Assembly (NCBI GenBank): GCA_045577495.1
Contig: JAZNIK010000033.1
Location: 1-19,892 of the forward strand
Origin: UMGS1279 sp045577495
GTDB taxonomy: Bacteria > Bacillota > Clostridia > Oscillospirales > Acutalibacteraceae
Direction: 5' to 3'
DNA: 19,892 nt
The translations under genes and the position numbers were made by a program. Shown here piece by piece: positions 6,485-14,117 of this stretch (its first letter is position 1; every line of letters starts with the position of its first letter). The notes under the pieces are model-generated. The model searched no databases. It was not told the DNA's origin and saw nothing but the letters and a program-made list of their open reading frames with translations.

Positions 6485-7616
6485 ATTTAGTTTCTCCTCT
6501 GATTATAGTTTTTAATACTTCAAAATCCTCATCCATTATAACGATATCGGCATCCTTGCCAACCTCGAGTGAACCCTTACGGTCAGCAAGTCCAATAGCG
6601 GTTGCGGGATTGAGAGATGCACAGTTAATACACTCCCAAAGCGGAATAGAAGAGTTTTTGTAAACATTGCGAACGCCGTGATTAAGATGCAGAACACTAC
6701 CTGCAACTGTTCCGTCCTCAAGGCGACAAACAATATCACGATAGATAATTTTGGCACCGCCCAAGGTGTATTCTCCATAAGGCAGACCACCTGCCGGCAA
6801 ACAATCGGTTATAAAACAGAGTTTTCTGCCCTTGAGGCTCCAAAGCATATCATAGAAGCATTTATCAACGTGGAAGGTATCAACTATAAGTTCGCAACTG
6901 ATGTCGGCATTCATGGCGGCGGTTACAACACCCGGTGCACGATGTGCCAAGGGTGTCATCGCGTTAAAGAGATGGGTTACATGTTTAACACCTGCATTAA
7001 CACTTGCCATTGCAGTATCATAATCTGCCGAGGTATGACCCATAGAAATCACAACATCGGTATCACGAGTAATTTCGCGAATAGCGGCAAAATCGTTTTC
7101 ATCTGTTTCGGGAGCCAGTGTAATGGTTTTTATAATATCGGCATATTCCTTAACAAATTTAGCATCAGGCTTAAGTATATATTTTGGATCTTGTGCACCC
7201 TTTTTACTCTCACTTATGAAAGGTCCTTCTGCGTGGCAACCCAAAATCTCAGAGCCGTTCCAATCCTTGCTCTCCTCTTTTAAATTGCGGCAAACCTCAA
7301 GCGCCTTGCGGATAACCTTCATATCCACCGTCATAGTAGTGGGAAGATATCCCGTTACGCCGTTTTTCAAAAGGCCTTCTGAAATCGTGCGGATGCTTTC
7401 CTCCTCGCCATCGCAAACATCCTTTCCAAGATATCCGTGAATGTGCATATCGATAAGGCCTGGCGAAACATAACCCCCGGCGGCATCTATAACAACCGCA
7501 TCGGCAGGAACGTTTTGTGCAGGAACTATTCCTTCGATAACATTCGAATAAAGCAACGCACAATTCTCGACAATTCTATCTTTAAGAATAATTTTACCGT
7601 TTATTATCGCTTTCAT
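6474..7616 (-). CDS. nagA: N-acetylglucosamine-6-phosphate deacetylase (380 aa)
   Basis: The enzyme hydrolyses N-acetylglucosamine 6-phosphate to glucosamine 6-phosphate and acetate in the cytoplasm, feeding amino sugars into glycolysis or wall synthesis. It has full family length. The metal and catalytic residues of the amidohydrolase barrel are all visible: DMHIHG (His58, His60), HAEGPF (Glu130), MGHTSA (His194), HLFNAM (His215) and ITDCLPAGG (Asp271). The C-terminal SLEVGKDADIVIMDEDF is the typical return to the small beta domain. The ATG at 7616 follows a GGAGGG site (7622-7627). The ROK-type kinase overlaps its 3' end, so the pair forms an operon. No nagB gene is in the window. Confidence 0.95.
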   Translation of the reverse strand: MKAIINGKIILKDRIVENCALLYSNVIEGIVPAQNVPADAVVIDAAGGYVSPGLIDMHIHGYLGKDVCDGEEESIRTISEGLLKNGVTGYLPTTMTVDMKVIRKALEVCRNLKEESKDWNGSEILGCHAEGPFISESKKGAQDPKYILKPDAKFVKEYADIIKTITLAPETDENDFAAIREITRDTDVVISMGHTSADYDTAMASVNAGVKHVTHLFNAMTPLAHRAPGVVTAAMNADISCELIVDTFHVDKCFYDMLWSLKGRKLCFITDCLPAGGLPYGEYTLGGAKIIYRDIVCRLEDGTVAGSVLHLNHGVRNVYKNSSIPLWECINCASLNPATAIGLADRKGSLEVGKDADIVIMDEDFEVLKTIIRGETKYEA

Positions 7617-7648
7617 TTTAACCCTCCAAAAATGGATTTTACAATTAA

Positions 7649-7677
7649 ATTTTAATATCTATTTTTTTAATTTTCAA
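7649..7677 (-). promoter_or_regulatory. Candidate promoter of nagA operon
   Basis: On the minus strand TTGAAA (7672-7677) and TAAAAT (7649-7654) are 17 bases apart, about 30 bases before the nagA ATG. The region is very AT-rich, so chance matches are easy. Confidence 0.4.
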
Positions 7678-7712
7678 TGGAAATTAGCACTTTTTCATGT
7701 ATTATATAATAA

Positions 7713-7826
7713 AGCAACAATATTAAAGTAAGCAACCGCGAATATTTATATATTTTGGGTGTTGAACAAAATAAAGTTCCCGAATATATTTTAAACAGAA
7801 TAGAAAAAACTACTAGTTTCGTTTGA
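7713..7826 (+). other. Possible 3' fragment of a decayed gene
   Basis: Between nagA and the DUF4886 gene there are about 290 bases without a complete gene. One frame, open from 7713 to the TGA at 7824-7826, reads like protein (EYLYILGVEQNKVPEYILN and on to IEKTTSFV) but has no start codon or ribosome binding site. Its end overlaps the terminator stem at 7807-7838. It may be a gene remnant or chance; I do not recognise it. Confidence 0.25.
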
Positions 7827-7838
7827 AACTAGTAGTTT
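7804..7838 (-). terminator. Terminator downstream of the DUF4886 gene
   Basis: A perfect 14-bp stem (7807-7820 with 7825-7838, core CTACTAGTTTC) has a 4-nt loop. On the minus strand it is followed by a run of T (the A run from 7804). It lies 70 bases beyond the stop of the gene that ends at 7908. Confidence 0.8.
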
Positions 7839-7907
7839 GTATTTTTGTATCGACTTCTTTATACGTTAAAGCCAAATATAGATACTTTTACCGATAGCGG
7901 GAAATCT

Positions 7908-8642
7908 TTAAATATTTTTATTAACCACATCAACGATTTTGGATATAAGCACGGGATTAAAATCCTCAAAATTTGATGTTTTAATTTCTTTACCCGTTAT
8001 TGTTTTCAACCAAGTGGCTGCAGCAGCGAATCTACCGTAATCCAAAGACAAATGGAATCCATCTCTGCACAGAGATAAGCCTTTGTTTTTATAATCGAAC
8101 TCGGGTACTGTATCGCGTAGAATTTGAATTATCTTGCCCGAAGGTAATAACTTGGCGTTAATAGATTTTGCAGCCTTTTCGCTCGCCTGTTCAATAGCTC
8201 GATACATTTCGGCTTGATTATTATTATAATTCACAAAACCACCGTGATTAGAATCGGTCTCATATGCCCAGGTCTGATGGATATACACTTTTGCGTTAGG
8301 TTGAACCTTTCTTACTATTGATATCACCGAGGAAAGATAAGGCTCGTAACTTTCATACACACCACTCAACTGACTTACCTGCTGTATGGTGATTATATCC
8401 CATTTTTCAAGGTCTAATGCTTCCGCAATACTGATTTTTCGCTCACCTATATTTCCGTTAGGCTGAAAATCATAATCTGCACGGTTTTCTTTCAAATTAT
8501 TCCAATGAGTTTCTAAACTGCAACCGCCTATAAACAAATTTACAGTTTCAAGTTCCACTCCATTATCCTTTGCTAATTTATGAAGCCATCTATGTGCATC
8601 CTCTGAAAAACTATTTCCAATAGATAAAATTTTCACTGCCAT
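7908..8642 (-). CDS. DUF4886 SGNH-hydrolase-like protein (244 aa)
   Basis: The protein starts VKILSIGNSFSED, the block I with the candidate nucleophile serine of SGNH/GDSL-type esterases in the DUF4886 family. Near the C-terminus it has CRDGFHLSLDYGRFAAA, the Asp-x-x-His block that completes the catalytic set. IITIQQVSQLSG (about residues 84-95) fits the third conserved block. There is no signal peptide, so it should act in the cytoplasm; the substrate may be an acylated sugar, but this is not shown. The start is uncertain: GTG at 8645, ATG at 8642 and GTG at 8636 are all in frame. An AGGTG motif lies just upstream of the ATG and best serves the GTG at 8636. It follows the PQ-loop gene by 41 bases on the same strand and is probably co-transcribed with it. 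Confidence 0.8.
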   Translation of the reverse strand: MAVKILSIGNSFSEDAHRWLHKLAKDNGVELETVNLFIGGCSLETHWNNLKENRADYDFQPNGNIGERKISIAEALDLEKWDIITIQQVSQLSGVYESYEPYLSSVISIVRKVQPNAKVYIHQTWAYETDSNHGGFVNYNNNQAEMYRAIEQASEKAAKSINAKLLPSGKIIQILRDTVPEFDYKNKGLSLCRDGFHLSLDYGRFAAAATWLKTITGKEIKTSNFEDFNPVLISKIVDVVNKNI

Positions 8643-8686
8643 CACCTAATAATAAATTTTGTTTTGATTTTAATAAAACACGCTTA

Positions 8687-8980
8687 TTATAAACTCTTCT
8701 TATCAAACTTATAGTTTCTGAAATATAAACATAAATCTGTTCCAACCATAATTAAATTAAGTACGTAGAAAAAAAGAACATACCATTTTGAAGAAAATGA
8801 CATCATATATGTTTGATTTATAAGTTTTGAAATAATACCTGCAATGTATCCAAAGAAAATAAGGCACAAAAATGCTAAGCTCTTTCCTTTAGTTGTTCTA
8901 GCCCTATATGACTTAATAACATTAAGCGGCCATGATGCGCCAAAACTTACTATCATAATAACCTCTAATAATTCTGCCAT
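8687..8980 (-). CDS. PQ-loop / SemiSWEET-like small membrane protein (97 aa)
   Basis: This small integral membrane protein shows three hydrophobic segments (about 4-22, 34-54 and 64-86), the size and layout of one triple-helix bundle as found in SemiSWEET sugar transporters. The segment SFGASWPLNVIKSYRARTTK (12-31) matches the PQ-loop pattern, with Pro-Leu where Pro-Gln is usual. FGYIAGIISKLI follows in the second helix. SemiSWEETs dimerise to move sugars; other PQ-loop proteins have other cargo, so the substrate is not known. A good AGGAGAG site precedes the ATG at 8980. The gene is transcribed away from the LysR gene, which is a likely regulator. Confidence 0.75.
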   Translation of the reverse strand: MAELLEVIMIVSFGASWPLNVIKSYRARTTKGKSLAFLCLIFFGYIAGIISKLINQTYMMSFSSKWYVLFFYVLNLIMVGTDLCLYFRNYKFDKKSL

Positions 8981-9003
8981 ATTTACTCTCCTTTCATATT
9001 AAA

Positions 9004-9032
9004 ATGATAACATCTAACAACCATAATGTAAA
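9004..9032 (-). promoter_or_regulatory. Candidate promoter of the PQ-loop/DUF4886 unit
   Basis: On the minus strand TTTACA (9027-9032) and TATCAT (9004-9009) are 17 bases apart, about 25 bases before the ATG at 8980. Confidence 0.5.
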
Positions 9033-9055
9033 ACATTAAATATATTATAGAACTA

Positions 9056-9069
9056 TAACTTGAAAGTTA
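9056..9069. promoter_or_regulatory. Candidate LysR operator
   Basis: The perfect palindrome TAACTTGAAAGTTA lies between the two divergent promoters and overlaps the -35 box of the lysR-type gene. This is where autoregulating LysR proteins usually bind. It is 14 bp, close to the T-N11-A form of LysR boxes. Confidence 0.4.
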
Positions 9070-9088
9070 ATGTGTATTATAATATAAT
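9060..9088 (+). promoter_or_regulatory. Promoter of the LysR-type gene
   Basis: TTGAAA (9060-9065) and TATAAT (9083-9088) are 17 bases apart. The leader to the ATG at 9110 would be short, with the ribosome binding site AAAGGAG at 9095-9101. Confidence 0.6.
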
Positions 9089-9109
9089 AATATAAAAGGA
9101 GTGTTCAAA

Positions 9110-9943
9110 ATGGAAATATTACAAATAAAATATTTTTGTGATGCTGCACAAACCCAAAATTTTTCTAAAACTGCAAAAAAGTTTTTTGTACCGCCCTCTA
9201 ACATTTCACAAAGTATAAAACGTCTTGAAAAAGAACTTAACAAGACATTATTTGATAGGCACTCTAATAAAATAGTGCTAAATGAATCAGGAATGTTTTT
9301 TTATAAAAATGCAAAAGCCGCTTTAGATTTACTAGAAAATGCTAAAAATTCTCTCATAGATTCTAAAAAAACAGAAACAATTAAAATAAACATACATATT
9401 ACCAGGCGGGTAGTAATGGAAGCAATAGAAAATTTTAGAAAACTATATCCCGAAGTCTATTTTATAACAGTGCATAATGCAGATGTTTATTCTGATGAAT
9501 TTGATGTTATTGTGACTGAGAAAGAACTGAATCTGCCATATCATAAAACAAAAGCGGCAGAAGAAAATTTTTTATTAGCCTATAACAAAAATTCTTTTTC
9601 AATAAACGACAATACTTTATCTGAACTTAAAGACCTACCTTTTATTACAATGGGTAGTGGAAACAGTCTTCATGAAAGCACAATAAAAATCTGCAATCGT
9701 TTGGGTTTTTCACCACACTTTGTTCTACAAAGTGAAGACCCCTTTTATATAAGAAAATGTATTGAATTAGGTCTTGGCATATCTTTTGTTCCCGAAATTT
9801 CCTGGCATGGACAATTTTCTGAAAATATTATTCTTAAAAACATAGTGGATAATAAAAGGAATATCTATGTTTATAAAAAATATAGCATGGATGAATATAT
9901 CAATAAATTTAATGATATGCTTATTGAAAAATTTTCTTTTTAA
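9110..9943 (+). CDS. LysR-family transcriptional regulator (277 aa)
   Basis: This is a DNA-binding regulator. The N-terminal winged helix-turn-helix is typical: LQIKYFCDAAQTQNFSKTAK, then VPPSNISQSIKRLEKEL (recognition helix), then LFDRHSNKIVLNESG. A linker helix follows (about 65-85), then a degenerate, short effector domain from about residue 95 to the end with ELGLGISFVPE (a conserved late motif). The protein is slightly shorter than the usual 290-310 residues. The ATG at 9110 is chosen because AAAGGAG is 8 bases upstream; an upstream GTG at 9101 overlaps that site. It diverges from the PQ-loop/DUF4886 pair with 129 bases between starts, so control of that pair is likely. The ligand is unknown. 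Confidence 0.9.
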   Translation: MEILQIKYFCDAAQTQNFSKTAKKFFVPPSNISQSIKRLEKELNKTLFDRHSNKIVLNESGMFFYKNAKAALDLLENAKNSLIDSKKTETIKINIHITRRVVMEAIENFRKLYPEVYFITVHNADVYSDEFDVIVTEKELNLPYHKTKAAEENFLLAYNKNSFSINDNTLSELKDLPFITMGSGNSLHESTIKICNRLGFSPHFVLQSEDPFYIRKCIELGLGISFVPEISWHGQFSENIILKNIVDNKRNIYVYKKYSMDEYINKFNDMLIEKFSF

Positions 9944-9966
9944 CCAAACAATATATAGCAATAGCA

Positions 9967-10006
9967 AATGGATACGCTTTTTAGTAATAAGCGTATCCAT
10001 TCATTT
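9967..10006. terminator. Shared terminator between convergent genes
   Basis: A perfect 13-bp stem (9967-9979 with 9989-10001, core GGATACGCTT) has a 9-nt loop and a CATTTTC tail on the plus strand. It lies between the LysR gene and the oppositely oriented esterase, 6 bases from the stop of the latter. The tail is modest on both strands. Confidence 0.7.
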
Positions 10007-10007
10007 T

Positions 10008-11015
10008 CTACATAATTGTTTTTAAAAAGCACTTTAATTCATCTGCAACTACTCTATGCCCCGTATAATGCGGATGACCCTGTCCTCCAGAATTATTTTG
10101 TGTGACTTTTAATGCGTAATACCCTTCATTTTCTCCACCTGCTTCATCTATAACCTCTTCAATCAATCTACTTGCCTGTGTTGTCATCATACCATGTATC
10201 CAAACAATTTTAGAGTTTGGGTTGTGCTTTCTAACAAGTTTTAAAAATTCAGCAAATCCCTCTTTTACCTCAGCAAGTGTTTTATTGTTGCCTAAATTCT
10301 CATTATTATATGCATTTATATCATTTGTGCCAAGAGCGATAACATTTATATCGGGTTGACGCGCAAAATTATATTGCGTTTTGTCCCTCAACTCGCAAAC
10401 ATAGGGATATACTATTTGCATTGGAATGGGTTGATAACCAACCGAGGCGCCTATTCCCTGCCTTGCAATTAAAGAAAAATCCGCGTTCAACTCTGTAGCG
10501 GTTAAAAATGCATAGCCCTGCGTTGCATCTTGATGTATGGGATTACGAAAACTCTCATCACCATTATTGGTAAGATTCCCAAAAGAGGTTGTTATAGAAT
10601 CACCTATAAACTCGATATATTTATCTCTCGGCGGCACAGGATAAGGCTGTGAGGAAAGTTCGATACTCTCTAAACCCACCTCACCCCATTCACATTCGGT
10701 TTGACGATAAACACAAATAGTATGTTCTTTTTCTTCTAAGTTTTCTGCAATAACAAACTCGATTTTCCCATTACTTGTTATACGGCAAAAATCACGTGCA
10801 AGTCTTTCACCATCAACAAAAACAGTGAAATAGCATCCACCCAATTCCCCCTCTGGTATGTTTTTTGCTACAAAAATGATTTTAATGTTGCCACCACAAT
10901 TTGCCTTAAACTCAAAACCACTCGCACTATAATCAAACATAAATAGATCGTCTTTTATTCTACTTCTACCCTGTAATTTGATTTTATCCTTTATGTATGT
11001 TGCAGAATAAACCAT
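10008..11015 (-). CDS. CE2-like SGNH carbohydrate esterase (335 aa)
   Basis: Probably removes acetyl or other acyl groups from sugars or oligosaccharides. The two-part build matches carbohydrate esterase family 2: an N-terminal beta-rich domain of about 130 residues (FEFKANCGGNIKIIFVA, then FTVFVDGE) and a C-terminal SGNH domain. Its blocks are EFIGDSITTSFG (nucleophile Ser140), RQGIGASVG (block II), IALGTNDIN (block III, 226-234) and GQGHPHYTGH with His314. There is no signal peptide, so it seems cytoplasmic, unlike many secreted CE2 enzymes. The ATG at 11015 is preferred because GGGAGAAG lies just upstream; an in-frame GTG at 11030 overlaps that site. Only about 16 bases separate the start from the end of a terminator hairpin, so how it is transcribed is unclear. 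Confidence 0.85.
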   Translation of the reverse strand: MVYSATYIKDKIKLQGRSRIKDDLFMFDYSASGFEFKANCGGNIKIIFVAKNIPEGELGGCYFTVFVDGERLARDFCRITSNGKIEFVIAENLEEKEHTICVYRQTECEWGEVGLESIELSSQPYPVPPRDKYIEFIGDSITTSFGNLTNNGDESFRNPIHQDATQGYAFLTATELNADFSLIARQGIGASVGYQPIPMQIVYPYVCELRDKTQYNFARQPDINVIALGTNDINAYNNENLGNNKTLAEVKEGFAEFLKLVRKHNPNSKIVWIHGMMTTQASRLIEEVIDEAGGENEGYYALKVTQNNSGGQGHPHYTGHRVVADELKCFLKTIM

Positions 11016-11030
11016 AATATCTTCTCCCAC

Positions 11031-11060
11031 AAAAAAGTCGCGGTTGTATCCGCGACTTTT
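11031..11060 (-). terminator. Terminator/attenuator between the 95-aa gene and the esterase gene
   Basis: An 11-bp stem (11033-11043 with 11050-11060, core GTCGCGG) has a 6-nt loop. It is followed on the minus strand by six T, directly abutting the ribosome binding site of the esterase gene. Confidence 0.85.
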
Positions 11061-11063
11061 AAA

Positions 11064-11351
11064 TCATTGCTCTTTTAAAGCACGCTCTAGCCAAATTGAT
11101 GCAATATCCATTGCGTTATAAAGACCGCGTTTTTCACTGTTTTTTACTATACGCTCTAGTATAGGAATCTCAGGGTCGGTCTTTAAAAGCTGAATTTGGA
11201 TTTTATCCGGCAGCTCTTCACCATTCTCGGTTTTGGTGCTTAGTATTTGCATAACGCAAACATATTCATCAGACATATTGCCATAGTAAATTGTATTCCC
11301 GCCACGAACAAGCGGACGGCCTTTATAGGTTAAAAACTGTTGCTCTGCCAT
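11064..11351 (-). CDS. Conserved hypothetical protein (95 aa)
   Basis: This is a small soluble protein without signal or membrane segment. Visible blocks are FLTYKGRPLVRGGNTIYYGN at the N-terminus, YVCVMQILST in the middle, KIQIQLLKTDPEI, and a C-terminal helix GLYNAMDIASIWLERALKEQ. To me it resembles small proteins often seen next to ireB in Clostridia, but I cannot name a function. It follows ireB by 24 bases on the same strand, with AAAGGA before the ATG, so the two form an operon. A strong terminator follows 3 bases after the stop. Confidence 0.8.
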   Translation of the reverse strand: MAEQQFLTYKGRPLVRGGNTIYYGNMSDEYVCVMQILSTKTENGEELPDKIQIQLLKTDPEIPILERIVKNSEKRGLYNAMDIASIWLERALKEQ

Positions 11352-11375
11352 ACGCCAACAATCCTTTCATAAAAC

Positions 11376-11621
11376 TTAATGAGTCATATAATATTTTACC
11401 AAAGTTTGAAGAAGCGTATCGCGGTCTATCCTACGGATTAAATTCCTAGCATTATTGTGCGTAGTGATATAGGTAGGGTCCTCTGATAAAATATATCCTA
11501 CAATTTGATTTACAGGATTATAACCCTTTTCTTTAAGGGCGTTATAAACCGAAAGCAATATTTCGCGAATTTCGCGCTCGCGGTCATTACCTAATGAAAA
11601 GGTCATGGTTTTATCAATCAT
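11376..11621 (-). CDS. ireB: IreB family regulatory phosphoprotein (81 aa)
   Basis: IreB (UPF0297, formerly YrzL) is a small cytoplasmic protein. In Enterococcus it is phosphorylated by the Ser/Thr kinase IreK and opposes cephalosporin resistance. The sequence shows the family signature almost throughout: TMTFSLGNDREREIREILLS with the N-terminal threonines that can be phosphorylated, then ALKEKGYNPVNQIVGYILS, then DPTYITTHNNARNLIRRIDR. Length is typical. The ATG at 11621 follows AAGGAG. In many Firmicutes ireB lies with alaS, ruvX/yrrK and a DUF1292 gene; here its partner is a 95-aa gene instead. No kinase gene is in the window. Confidence 0.93.
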   Translation of the reverse strand: MIDKTMTFSLGNDREREIREILLSVYNALKEKGYNPVNQIVGYILSEDPTYITTHNNARNLIRRIDRDTLLQTLVKYYMTH

Positions 11622-11661
11622 ATATCACAACTCCTTAAACTATGATAGTTATATTACTATT

Positions 11662-11690
11662 ATTGTATACTAATCCTTTATATTTTGCAA
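11662..11690 (-). promoter_or_regulatory. Candidate promoter of ireB
   Basis: On the minus strand TTGCAA (11685-11690) lies 17 bases from TACAAT (11662-11667), or 15 bases from TATACA (11664-11669). An AATCCTT/AAGGATT inverted repeat (11672-11695) overlaps the -35. Confidence 0.5.
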
Positions 11691-11715
11691 GGATTTTATA
11701 ATACTTTTTAAAATT

Positions 11716-14106
11716 TTATCTTCTAAGCTCGGCGCCAAAGGCAGAAAGTTTATTTACAATTTTGCTCATAACTGCTTCGGTTTGCTCATCGGTCAAAGTA
11801 TCTTCCTTAGACCTCAAGGTTAGATTAAACGCGACACTCTTTTTACCTTCGGGAATCTGTGAACCCTCATAAACATCGAAAAGAGATGCGTTTTCTAACA
11901 ATTTTCCACCCGCTTTTGTTATTATTTCAAGCAAATCACCCACCGCAACATCTCTATCGCAAAGCATAGCAAGGTCACGGCTAACGGCAGGAAACTTAGG
12001 TAACGGCTGGTATATTACCAAAGGCTTTTTATTATCTATTAGCATATCAAGGTAAACCTCGGCAACATATACTCTTTGAGCAAGGTCAAATTTATCGGCT
12101 GTATTGGGATGAATCTCACCAAAAACTGCAACTGTTTTTTCGCCAACAACTGCCTTTGCCGCTCTACCGGGATGGAGATAAGGCTCATCCGCACGAATAT
12201 ACTTAGCCTTAACGCCACAGTATTCCATAATCTGTTCTACCAAGCCTTTAAGGGTATAAAAATCCTCACCCTCGCCATAAACTCCGAGTGACAATGTTTT
12301 AAGCTCCTCGGGTTGCTCTGTAAGAGGTAATGCTTTTGGAACAAAGCGTTTTGAAATTTCAAAAAGTCTTGCGGCACTATTTTTACGATTAATATTTGTA
12401 GAAACAACCGAAAGCATTGAAGTTACAAGTTGTGTACGCATTGTTGAATACTCGTCGCCAAGCGGATTTAGTATTGTTACTGCAGACAGTCTTAAATCAT
12501 CCTCAGACAAATCTAATTTATAGATATCCTTTGAACCAATAAAAGAATAGGTTGTTATCTCATACATACCATTTGCCACAAGTAAGGCTTTGATATCATT
12601 ATCCATAGCACGTTCTTTTGTTACGGTGCCTCTTAAAACCTGTGCGTTCATTGGGGTGCCAACAATATGGTCGTATCCATAAATACGCATAACTTCCTCG
12701 GCAATATCTGCCATATACTCGATATCATCACGGAATGACGGAATAAGGCAGGTAAGGGTATCACCGCTTAAAACAGTTTTTATATGAAGGCTGTTTAAAA
12801 TATCACACATTTTTTCGCCCGCAATTTCAAGACCAAGAAGTGCGTTTATCTTATTTACGCTAACACTCAGTTCACGCTCGGTAGGTAAACCATCGTTAAG
12901 GTCGATAATACCATCAACGATTTCACCCGCGCCTAGCTCGTCAATAAGCTGTAATGCTCTATCGGATGCATACTTTGTGTTTATAATATCAATTCCACGC
13001 TCGAATCTTGCGCTTGACTCGGTGCGAATACCAAGAGTTCGTGCAGTTTTACGCACACTATCACGGCGGAATTTAGCAGACTCTAAGAAAAGTGTTGTTG
13101 TATCGTCCTTAATCTCGCTATTAAGTCCGCCCATAATACCTGCGAGGCAGGATGGATTTTCGGCGTCGGCAATAACCAACATTTCTGACGACAGTTTATG
13201 CTCTTTTTCATCCAAGGTGGTAATAATTTCACCCTCGGTTGCATTACGAACAATCACCTTAGCGCCATTGATATCGCGATAATCAAAAGCGTGAAGCGGT
13301 TGACCTGTTTCAAGCATAACAAAGTTTGTAATATCAACTATATTATTTATTGGGCGCATACCTGCCGCTTTTAAAGCGCGTTTCATCCAATCGGGAGATG
13401 GTGCAATTTTTAGTTTTTTAACATATCTACCAACATATCGTGGGCAAAGGTCATAGTTTAAAACCTTAACGCTAATATGCTCATTTATATCACCGCCGCA
13501 AGTTTTATAGGTTGGAACAGGCGGTTTAAATTCTGTGCCCAAAACAACACCAATCTCTCTTGCGATGCCTAAAATACTTTGGCAATCCGGGCGATTAGCG
13601 GTAATCTTGAAATCTATTATCCAGTCGTTTAGCCCTAAAACATCGCGCATATCCGTGCCAGGTACAACATCATCATTTAAAATCAAAATACCATTTACCG
13701 ATGCGCCTGTATAATCATCCTCGGTTATATTAAGTTCCTCACCGCTACAAAGCATACCGTTTGATACAACGCCACGAAGCTTACCGCTTTTAATATTCAT
13801 ACCATTCGGAAGGTGTGAATTATGAAGCGCGGCGGGCACCAAAGCACCAACAAAAACATTATTAGCGCCTGTAACAATTTGAACAGGTTCTTTTTCGCCA
13901 ATATCTATCTGACAAATCTGCAAATGGTCAGAATTTTCGTGAGGTGTGATTTCTACAATCTGACCAACAACAACGTTTTGCATTGTGTCGGCTGTATTGA
14001 TAATCTCCTCTACCTCGAAACCTGCCATAACCATACGGTCACACAATGTAACGGGGTCAACATTTATATCTACATATGTTTTAATATGCTCTAATGAAAC
14101 CTTCAT
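11716..14106 (-). CDS. pheT: Phenylalanine--tRNA ligase beta subunit (796 aa)
   Basis: This is the large subunit of the alpha2-beta2 enzyme that charges tRNA-Phe. It has full bacterial length. The N-terminal tRNA-binding (EMAP-II-like) domain is seen at about 42-155 (PHENSDHLQICQIDIGE, GMLCSGEELNI). The B3/B4 editing domain follows (about 205-380; RPINNIVDITNFVMLETGQP, then ARTLGIRTESSARFERGID). The B5 domain lies around 405-475 (IAEEVMRIYGYDHI at its end). The catalytic-like core and the C-terminal ferredoxin-fold anticodon-binding domain come last (about 703-796; FPAVSRDLAMLCDRDV). The start follows AGGGGG. It lies 11 bases after pheS on the same strand and shares its T-box control. Confidence 0.97.
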   Translation of the reverse strand: MKVSLEHIKTYVDINVDPVTLCDRMVMAGFEVEEIINTADTMQNVVVGQIVEITPHENSDHLQICQIDIGEKEPVQIVTGANNVFVGALVPAALHNSHLPNGMNIKSGKLRGVVSNGMLCSGEELNITEDDYTGASVNGILILNDDVVPGTDMRDVLGLNDWIIDFKITANRPDCQSILGIAREIGVVLGTEFKPPVPTYKTCGGDINEHISVKVLNYDLCPRYVGRYVKKLKIAPSPDWMKRALKAAGMRPINNIVDITNFVMLETGQPLHAFDYRDINGAKVIVRNATEGEIITTLDEKEHKLSSEMLVIADAENPSCLAGIMGGLNSEIKDDTTTLFLESAKFRRDSVRKTARTLGIRTESSARFERGIDIINTKYASDRALQLIDELGAGEIVDGIIDLNDGLPTERELSVSVNKINALLGLEIAGEKMCDILNSLHIKTVLSGDTLTCLIPSFRDDIEYMADIAEEVMRIYGYDHIVGTPMNAQVLRGTVTKERAMDNDIKALLVANGMYEITTYSFIGSKDIYKLDLSEDDLRLSAVTILNPLGDEYSTMRTQLVTSMLSVVSTNINRKNSAARLFEISKRFVPKALPLTEQPEELKTLSLGVYGEGEDFYTLKGLVEQIMEYCGVKAKYIRADEPYLHPGRAAKAVVGEKTVAVFGEIHPNTADKFDLAQRVYVAEVYLDMLIDNKKPLVIYQPLPKFPAVSRDLAMLCDRDVAVGDLLEIITKAGGKLLENASLFDVYEGSQIPEGKKSVAFNLTLRSKEDTLTDEQTEAVMSKIVNKLSAFGAELRR

Positions 14107-14117
14107 CTTAATACCCC

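Noticed and set aside
11672..11695. AATCCTT/AAGGATT inverted repeat as terminator of pheT
   Set aside because: It has only 7 pairs and no T tail on the minus strand. It overlaps the ireB promoter, so I note it there instead.
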